Assembly: GCA_963691815.1 (NCBI GenBank)
Contig: OY829656.1
Coordinates: forward strand, 3,406,410 to 3,470,409
Source: Echiichthys vipera
Lineage: Eukaryota > Chordata > Actinopteri > Perciformes > Trachinidae
Direction of reading: 5' to 3'
DNA: 64,000 nt
Within the stretch, counting starts at the first letter, position 1; the number at the start of each line of letters is the position of its first letter. Positions 56,887 through 64,000 of this stretch are shown one piece after another. A model generated the notes under the pieces. It did no database searches and was not told where the DNA came from. It saw nothing but the letters and a program-made list of their open reading frames with translations. The translations under genes and the position numbers were made by a program.

Positions 56887-57214
56887 ACGGCACGTTGGGA
56901 TGACGCAAGGAAGGTTCAGAGACGTAATCACACGCGTCATATGTTGTTGTTTTTTTTAATAAAGTGCATTTTTCATTATCAAAATCAAGAGAAAAGCATC
57001 ATGGACCAGAAATACGATGGATCGAAACCGCCTTAAAACCACCAGCTGTGACGATGTTGGGTAAAGACGTAGATGTGAGTCATTTCTCAGTTATGACTGT
57101 CGTGAAAACTACGAGACAATCACGATTATGATTATGCTCAGGCCATTCCTAGTTTATCTAACTACGTAAATTATCATTTGCTGTGCCTAAGGATCACCAC
57201 TTCCCCAATCAGAG
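56887..57214 (+). repeat. dispersed duplicate 'B', left copy
   Basis: About 328 bp almost identical to 59686-60012. Landmarks: GGCACGTTGGGATGACGCAA, CACGCGTCAT, AAAGCATCATGGACCAGA, CCAGCTGTGACGATGTTGGG and CACTTCCCCAATCAGAGA. No coding frame or terminal repeat was found, so its nature is unknown. Confidence 0.9.
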
Positions 57215-57485
57215 ATGATTCTAGGGTCTTTTGGGGCCCTCGGAAAAATTCAAAAGGGGCCTTTGAACCAGCGTTCGTATCCATTATAGGTTTGTTTAAA
57301 CTGAATCATGCACGTCACTTGCAACGGGAGTAGAAGGAGTCAGGTGGGGCCCTCTTAGGGAGGTCAGGTCTGCTACTGTTGCTCACTGTCGCTGCTGTGG
57401 TTTAGAGTTTGTCAGCCCTCGGGGGCCCCCAACTGGCCTGGGGCCCCGAGCGAATGCTTGCCTCGCCTGCTTGTAAGCCGTGCCT
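57215..57485. mobile_element. candidate hAT-like fragment (GGGGCCC-rich)
   Basis: AGAGATGATTCTAGGGTC and TTTTGGGGCCCTCGG at the left, with GGGGGCCCCCAACTGGCC and GCCTGGGGCCCCGAGCG at the right, resemble fish hAT-type repeats beginning CAGAGGCG.TTCTAGG. The termini do not pair well. Confidence 0.35.
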
Positions 57486-57845
57486 CAGTTCCCAATTGCT
57501 TTCCTGCTAGTCTGCCGGCATCCTCCTCATCTTTGCCTCGCTCCCGTCCCTCCGTCCTCCGCTGCTGCTGCTCCTCCACCTGCAGCAATAACACGAGGGC
57601 TTCATTCCAGCATCTCCACTTTTAAAGAAATCTGCAGTCAATTACATTTTTCTGACCTTACTCACCATGTTCATGGTCTGGTTTCACACTAACCATTACA
57701 AAACGTTGTAGTAGCACGAGGATTAGTGATAGCATGCTGATGAACAGAAGTGGAAGGGGAGGTCGTGAAAGGATGAAACGGAGGAGTTGGAAGATAAGAG
57801 TGAAGGAAAGTGGGTGGAAGAGATTGGGCAGACGTTCAGTGTTGC
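57486..57845. other. unannotated DNA
   Basis: No gene or repeat recognised, apart from a GCTGCTGCTGCTCC run. Confidence 0.5.
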
Positions 57846-57859
57846 ACTTGGTTGTTTTA

Positions 57860-58057
57860 GCTGGGAGGAGGCCTCGGGGAAGACCCAGGACCAGGTGGAG
57901 AGATTAGATCTCCACACTGGCCTGGGAACGCCTCAGGATCCCCCAGTTAGAGCTGGTTAATGTGGCCCGGGAAAGGGAAGTTTGGGATCTCCTGCTAAAG
58001 CTGCTGCCCCCGAGACCCGACCCCGGATAAGAGGCTGAAGATGAGATGAGAGATGAG
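57860..58057 (+). pseudogene. 5'-truncated non-LTR retrotransposon 3' end with target duplication
   Basis: 198 bp, the same family as 53722-54195 in opposite orientation: GGGAGGAGGCCTCGGGGAAG through CCCGAGACCCGACCCCGG and a GATGAGATGAGAGATGAG tail. It is flanked by an exact 14-bp repeat ACTTGGTTGTTTTA (57846-57859 and 58058-58071), so the truncation happened at insertion by incomplete reverse transcription. Confidence 0.9.
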
Positions 58058-58071
58058 ACTTGGTTGTTTTA

Positions 58072-58610
58072 CATCAAAAGTGACGGAAGTAATTGTATAA
58101 AGAATCAAAAACGGAGCTGAGAGATAAAATTCCCATGCACCACGGTTCCTTTCTCATCTCCACACAGCTGGACCGTCTCTGCACATCACAGCTTTTGTGT
58201 AAGTTACAGAAATGGAATATAGTTGGTAGTATTTTAGGTCTCGTCTTGTGCTCATTTGACAGCTTTTTACCCGCTTATATAACAATTTGACCAAAGCTTT
58301 AAGTCATATTTCTGTGTCAGAGCCAGGGAACACGGATGAAGTGCCCTGATTGAGCCGTACAGGTTTCTGTATTCGACCAACATGTTTCTTTGATCCAGTA
58401 GAAATAAAAATGACACAGCATCAATGAAAAATGGCATCAGCAGGAGTGATGTGATGCGTCAGTCACCTCTGATTGGTTAGAGCGAGGCACAAAAACAAAG
58501 CGTTTAACATGAACACGATGCCAGACTATGAATAATGAATTCAACGATTCAGTCTGGTTGTTAGACTGACTAACAAGAGGAGGGCGAGAGGAGCAGGGTT
58601 GGTGACAAAC
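58072..58610. other. unannotated DNA
   Basis: No gene or repeat recognised. Confidence 0.5.
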
Positions 58611-58619
58611 ACTGGGTAA

Positions 58620-58800
58620 GAACGATAAAGGAGGCGGCGATGAAGGGTAAACGACGAAGAAGAGGACTAAAGAGTGGAGTGGAGGAGTCAGAGAAGAGAA
58701 AGGAACGGAGAGAAAGTAGGAAAAGGCTGGAGAAGGGAGAGGAAAGAAGTGTGACGGGGAGAGAGAGGAGGTGGTTACTCTGGAGGCGTGCAGAGGTAAA
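58620..58800. repeat. purine-rich tract
   Basis: About 180 bp of GA-rich sequence. The Lys/Arg/Glu-rich plus-strand frame and the Ser/Leu/Pro-rich minus-strand frames here are compositional. Confidence 0.7.
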
Positions 58801-59052
58801 GAGACGTGGGAGCAGGGCAGCGTGCGTGCGTGCGTGCCTCCGCCCCAGACACACTGGAGACACTTTAACAAAGACAGGAGAGCAGACGACATGCGAACGC
58901 AACACACTAATGACCTCCGTCACACAAAACACGGGCCCGACAACCACGGAAGTCTCTGCCCCAAACGCATGTTTCCTTCAGAGCACGTCACGTCACATTT
59001 TACGGACTCGGATCAGAACGGATCTCTGCGTTTACACAGAACTGCACAGACT

Positions 59053-59223
<171 letters not shown>

Positions 59224-59574
59224 CGTTTTTAGGGTGTGTGAGAATAAAAAGATGAAAGTTTGGTGAAAATAAAATCAATAAAATCCATAAAGTAGGAAAT
59301 ATTTGAGAGAATTTAATACAAATTAAACAGATAAATGTCAGTAAATGTATAAATAGATTATAAGGAGCCAACCAGTAAAGCAACCATGATTCACAAGGTT
59401 ATAAAAAACATTATTACTCATAATAGTAGTTGTATTGTAATTGTTATATTGTATTGGTATCATACAATTATTATTATACCATAAGTAATCTAATGATAAT
59501 AAAAGATTATGATAATAGAAGTTTTAATTGAAAAACAAGTGTCAAGTACTTTAGGTAAAGGCCTGTTCGTTTAA

Positions 59575-59681
59575 ACTTCTTATTGATAATTATGATTTAA
59601 TTTCAAATGATTAAACTTGTTATGTAATGTCATTAAATGTGAAATTCAACCCACACAAGCAGATGTTCAGCTTTACATGTT
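59575..59681 (+). repeat. direct repeat 'A' left of B
   Basis: CTTATTGATAATTATGATTT through ACACAAGCAGATGTTCAGC to TTTACATGTT. It recurs at 60018-60124 on the other side of the B segment. Confidence 0.9.
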
Positions 59682-59685
59682 AGGT

Positions 59686-60012
59686 ACGGCACGTTAGGAT
59701 GACGCAAGGCAGGTTCAGGGACGTAATCACACGCGTCATGTTGTTTTTTTTCTTAATAAAGTGCATTTTTCATTATGAAGATGAAGAGAAAAGCATCATG
59801 GACCAGAGAAACGATGGATCGAAACCGCCTTAAAACCACCAGCTGTGACGATGTTGGGTAAAGACGTAGATGTGAGTCATTTCTCAGTTACGACTGTCGT
59901 GAAAACTACGAGACAATCACGATTGTAATTATGCTCGGGCCATTCCTAGTTTATCTAACTACTTAAATTATCATTTGCTGTGCCCGAGGATCACCACTTC
60001 CCCAATCAGAGA
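59686..60012 (+). repeat. dispersed duplicate 'B', right copy
   Basis: Near-identical to 56887-57214, bracketed by A and A'. Confidence 0.9.
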
Positions 60013-60017
60013 GAATT

Positions 60018-60124
60018 CCTTCTTATTGATAATTATGATTTAATATCAAATTATTAAACTTGTTATGTAATTTATTTAAATGTGAAATGCAACCCACACA
60101 AGCAGATGTTCAGCTTTACATGTT
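60018..60124 (+). repeat. direct repeat A' right of B
   Basis: Same sequence as 59575-59681 with about 10% differences by eye. Confidence 0.9.
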
Positions 60125-60868
60125 GTGTTACAGTTTGAGTATTTTTGAATATTTCACTTTCTTTTAAGTTTAGTGTTTATGAATTTAGTCATATTAATAA
60201 ATATAAGTGGAAATGAATGTTTTGGCTGTAATTTTGTAATTTTAATCTCATTGTTTCTATATTCTGTTGTGTTTTTAGTGCGACTTTAACGTCTGTCCAG
60301 AGACCACAGGTGAAAACAGCCTCATTTACAGTTGTGTTATTAATGTGCACCGTTCCTGTTTTTATAAATAAACTAAACTTTAATACGTCTGCAAGAAGAA
60401 TTGTTAGATATACAATTGGGATTTTAATATCTATTGTGTTGTTTTGTCTGTAAATGTTTTCTCTGTGAGGTTTTGTTTGGATCCCAGGACGAGCAGGATA
60501 TTAATACAATTTTAAATCATATTTTAAATGAGTTTAAAAAGAGTTTCCCCTTTTTATTTGACTGTTATTTAAGCAACTCGGTCACTTTATATATTACCAA
60601 TATATTTTATATATATAACTAAACTCCATTGTAAATCAAGTGTTAATATGCACCATGTGAAAAGAGCCTAATATTAATAATTACTGTATTTGCAGCAAAA
60701 AATCAACCTTTTCAAATCTTAATTTGTCAAATGGACAACAATTACAGTGAAGCCGTCATTGGCAATTAATTCATTCACTAAAGTGTTGATACAGAAAGGT
60801 AAAAATGTGAATCCAAGACATGAAATAGAGCCAAAGTTGCAGTATAGTAATACTTTATAATATAATAT
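60125..60868. other. unannotated AT-rich DNA
   Basis: No gene or repeat recognised. Confidence 0.5.
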
Positions 60869-61050
60869 GTAGAGAAGAATCAAATTATATAAAATAATGT
60901 GGAAGACCATGGGTGGGTGTACAGTAGTGATAAAATAATCTAATATAGACTTAAGGTAAATTTTCAGTGTGCTGTGTGTAAACTGCGGTGTGGGTAGAGT
61001 TCAGGAAATCAACCAAAAATAACGTTTTGTTGATTTTTATCTAAAAATGT
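60869..61050 (+). repeat. tandem duplication, unit 1
   Basis: GAGAAGAATCAAATTATATA through GGGTGGGTGTACAGTAGTGA and GTGCTGTGTGTAAACT to GTTTTGTTGATTTTTATCT. Confidence 0.9.
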
Positions 61051-61060
61051 ACAAATGTAA

Positions 61061-61230
61061 CATGTGGAGAAGAATCAAATTATATAAAATATGGTGGGAG
61101 ACCGTGGGTGGGTGTACAGTAGTGATAAATAAGGTAAATGTGGGTACAGTGTGCTGTGTGTAAACTACGGTGCGCGTAGAGTTCAGGAAATAAACGAAAA
61201 ATAAAGTTTTGTTGATTTTTATCTAAAAAG
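61061..61230 (+). repeat. tandem duplication, unit 2
   Basis: Same order as unit 1 with small deletions, about 193 bp downstream. Confidence 0.9.
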
Positions 61231-61969
61231 ATTAAAAATGTATTTATTCATAATGTGTTTCAAAACAAAAATTAAGTAAACACTTGCAATAAGTGCTTTC
61301 ATTATATCAACATTGGTTTTATTTCATATTTTACATATTAATATTTTTAAATATGGTGGTAACTTGTATCCTTGTTTAGCAGGTAGAATAATATGTTACA
61401 GTGTTTAAAACATGTTTTATTGTTATGAAAGTCAGATATGAGCTCATCAGATCTCCGTCTTTTTCCTCTAACAAAGTTATTTTTCCTTTTATAATCAATC
61501 ATTTGGAGATTCAAGAAAATCATTTTTCTCTTCTAAATCTAAAAATCAGCATAAAAACTCACGTTTGTTTTATTAAAGTTGCCAAAAGTCTGATAAATAT
61601 TTGATATAATGATTCATTCTTTGAATAAGTTAAAACTCCACAAAGGAATAAGCGTCTCTGACCTCCTGAAGAAGCACAATATAAATTTATTCATAAATTA
61701 AAAAAACCTATAAAAAAGTTAAAAACATTTCCGTAAGATCGATAAATAATGAATCCATCGCCCAGGACCGGCAGACGTGCGAAACATGGCGTCCTCACAA
61801 TAAGAACAGAACTACAGTTTAAAGTTTTAAAGTCTTTAAAAACCAAAACATTTCATTTCCAACACTTGTGCACGACGGAGGAATGACTGAGAGAAGAAGG
61901 GAGGGAGGAAAAAACAGCGAACACGGAGGAGAAAAAACAAAAAAGCAGGACAAAAGAAAAAGAGCGAGC
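61231..61969. other. unannotated AT-rich DNA
   Basis: No gene. Composition shifts to GC-richer and purine-rich from about 61870. Confidence 0.5.
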
Positions 61970-63230
61970 GGTGTTTTGTGCGGCGCTGCCCTTTTCCACT
62001 CTGGAACACCACTGGTGGCACATTCAACCGCTGAAGCTGCTAGCCAATCGCCTCGCCTCTTTTGCCCTGTCACCCTGCATCATTGGGGTCAAAGGGCACC
62101 GTGCCTCCCATTTAATGAGCCGGCGAGCGCCCGGGCTCCCCTCTCTCCGCTCCCCGAACTCCCACAATTCAGTGGGAGACAGAAATGAAGCCGGAGAACG
62201 AGGGGAAACGTTACGGCGGCGCTTTAACTCCAGCGCCCTGACAGCCGCTTTCTGCAGAGACGCAGCACGGCCCAGAACTTCTCATTTTTTAAAAAGTGAT
62301 CTTATTTCTTTTTAGACAAATAAGCGCAGTTGCACATTGCGAGCTCCCCTTTCCCCCGGTGCTAACTGTTCACCCTTGTAATCAGATCATGCCTGCTGAA
62401 GGGTCAGGAACAAAGACATGCAAATTCTAATTAAATGTGCAGCGTTGGGACAGGCCCCGTTTGATCGCTGGGCCCTTTCATGCCCCCTAATCGCTCCTGA
62501 CAGCCCCTTCCAACAGATTCTGTGACAAACTTCTCGATTCAACTGAGGGGGATTTTTGAACTTTGCTTGCTCCTGCGGCCTTGGCTCCAGGTCTGTCAAA
62601 CAATCCAAATCAATGACCCAATTGACCAGTGGTCCCCTTGTTGATAACCTCAATGAGCTCTATGTTGCCATTCATTGTGTCAGAGGGCGAAATGCCGATA
62701 GCATTTTATGGTAATTAAACACTCCTTTAGTCTCTGGCTTTGAATACAAACACTGGAGGGGGGGTCCAGAAAGCACGGGGCAGCACTGGGGCGGGGGGGG
62801 GGGGGGGGGGGATGCAGGTGCAGGCGAAGGATGGAGAGATGAAGCAGAGGAGGGGGGAGACTGGTACGACCGCGGGACTTTCCCACCAACATGGCCCGGC
62901 GCCACCGACACACTCATTAGGTCATTATAATAAGGAAGGGGGCATTTTTTTGTTTTATTAAAAATCTCATTAATCCCACAACAAAAGGCATGTACTGACC
63001 TCATTGGTGCCCCTGTTATCTGAATATGCCTTTATATAATGGAGCGTCTAATTGCAACTCGGCGCCTAGCGGCTTTCCCTCCATCCGACCCGGCACTATT
63101 TAGTGTGTGAGGAGTGAAAGGGGAGCTAAAGAGAATTGGCGTCCTGGGGCGACCACTGACCTAATGGGAAACTGGTTCCTGCCACTAGTGGAGGTCTGAG
63201 CCTTTCCACAGGTGGGACGCCGCGGTTACA
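61970..63230. promoter_or_regulatory. candidate cluster of conserved non-coding elements
   Basis: About 1.2 kb without CA tracts, SINEs or recognisable transposons, unlike the rest of the window. It contains an octamer ATGCAAAT (62418-62425) next to TAATTA (62428-62433), CCTAATCGCTCCTGACAGCC, TCTGTGACAAACTT, CAATCAATGACC-like and ATCCAAATCAATGACC words, GGTAATTAAACACTCC, CATTTAATGAGCC, CTCATTAATCCCAC and GTCTAATTGCAACTCGG. Homeodomain, POU and TALE-type sites are dense. Only the G-rich segment at 62755-62870 looks low-complexity. This is the texture of enhancers around developmental regulators. Which gene it would serve cannot be told, and conservation was not tested. Confidence 0.45.
62793..62811. 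repeat. poly-G run
   Basis: About 19 consecutive G within G-rich sequence 62757-62870. Confidence 0.95.
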
Positions 63231-63609
63231 ACCCCTGTAGTTTTTACACCTTAAGAGTTTAGACACATGCCACCGTTACTTTTTACTACACTTGTGTTAT
63301 ACTTGGGAAAGACTGAAGGTCTCAAACGATCTTATTGGGGATAAAGGGACGCACCAAAGAATGATAACTTTAAATATGTAATTTTATAAAACGGGTCAAC
63401 AACACAACTACGACATCAATGACAGTGGTGGATTAGATCGTTGTGGTCGTCGGGATGAACGATTAAAATACTGAAAACCAATCAAAATCATCCATTTTTA
63501 CAACACGACACGGCAGAGGACATTAGGGTGACATTACATTTATAACAGGACTTGATTTTCCCTCTTTCCTTTGTAAAAGATAAAATATAATAGTTAACGT
63601 ATGAACCGC
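63231..63609. other. unannotated DNA
   Basis: No gene or repeat recognised. Confidence 0.5.
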
Positions 63610-63972
63610 TAACCTGCTAATGTTGTTTTTAAGGTTGTAAAAGTGCTTGAATTTTGGATAAAGTGCTTGAAAATGCTTGAAATTGTTTCCACATTTATTT
63701 CCCAACAAATAAGTTTAGAGTATAAATATCATTTAACTTCTTATCCTGGTGTTGCAAAACCTATTTTGCTGTTTATAGCTTAATACCGTCTCTTTTAATG
63801 TGATTTTAAAGGAAAAAACAAAGGTGAAATAATCATTTTTAATATCTATTTGTATTCGTAGAAATATGTAATTTACCAGAACTGTGAGGAGCAGGAAAAG
63901 CTTGAAAATGGACCTGAAAAGTGCTTGAAAAGTGCTTGAATTTGCCCCGGGAAAAGGTGTAGGAACCCTGTA
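63610..63972. mobile_element. DNA transposon fragment with AGTGCTTGAAAAG repeats
   Basis: AAAGTGCTTGAATTTTGG at the left and AAAAGTGCTTGAAAAGTGC then TTGAATTTGCCCCGGG near the right end, finishing GGTGTAGGAACCCTG. The last phrase, inverted, is CAGGGTTCCTACACC, a terminus I associate with a fish hAT-type element. The matching left terminus was not found. Confidence 0.5.
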
Positions 63973-64000
63973 AATGTAGTGTAATTAAACGTATAATATT

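Overview
This window looks like intergenic or intronic DNA from a teleost fish, most likely a percomorph. The evidence is the very high density of (CA)n/(TG)n microsatellites, several tRNA-headed SINE families typical of teleost genomes, decayed fish-type LINE fragments, and families of non-autonomous DNA transposons. No protein-coding gene, exon series or RNA gene could be supported on either strand. Nearly all the longer open frames are either CA/TG tracts read as Thr-His or Cys-Val repeats, or the same frames recurring inside dispersed repeats. The window is therefore best read as a 64 kb gene-poor, repeat-rich stretch. Species and chromosome cannot be stated.

Layout. 0-5 kb: microsatellites, a 5'-truncated SINE (2.4 kb) and a teleost repeat with an ATTGA tail (3.8-4.1 kb). 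5.7-6.3 kb: first of seven copies of a TTA/TAA-flanked Harbinger-like element. 6.5-7.4 kb: a TIR-bounded block holding an A-rich minisatellite. 9.1-9.4 kb: LINE endonuclease remnant. 11-20 kb: more Harbinger-like copies, SINEs, long TG tracts, a SINE-SINE inverted repeat (15.4-15.9 kb) and a perfect 29-bp hairpin (19.7 kb). 20-26 kb: a full-length SINE with 14-bp target-site duplication, a truncated SINE with a 16-bp duplication, and the best-preserved Harbinger-like copy. 28-43 kb: tandem duplications, two minus-strand SINEs, a pair of LTR-like elements, two more Harbinger-like copies, a ~264-bp AT-rich tandem array (38.7-39.6 kb) and compound CA arrays. 43-49 kb: low-repeat DNA, some of it with the look of regulatory DNA. 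49-54 kb: a large inverted repeat nested in an older repeat, a degenerate 'AGCAGCTAAT' minisatellite, LINE remnants and a hAT-like element. 54-61 kb: LINE 3' ends, an A-B-A' duplication and a 166-bp TG tract. 62.0-63.2 kb: a stretch rich in homeodomain, octamer and TALE-type motifs that resembles vertebrate conserved non-coding DNA.

How the parts relate. The SINEs and LINE 3' ends carry target-site duplications that indicate target-primed reverse transcription. The Harbinger-like copies share GGGCGCACTCACACTG-type termini and a broken Myb/SANT-like reading frame, which ties them to a two-gene PIF/Harbinger-type transposon. Some TG microsatellites begin exactly at SINE 3' ends, which suggests how part of the microsatellite load arose. 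I found no convincing new gene system. The most worthwhile leads are the Harbinger-like family, the 49 kb inverted repeat, the two tandem arrays and the possible conserved non-coding block near the right end.
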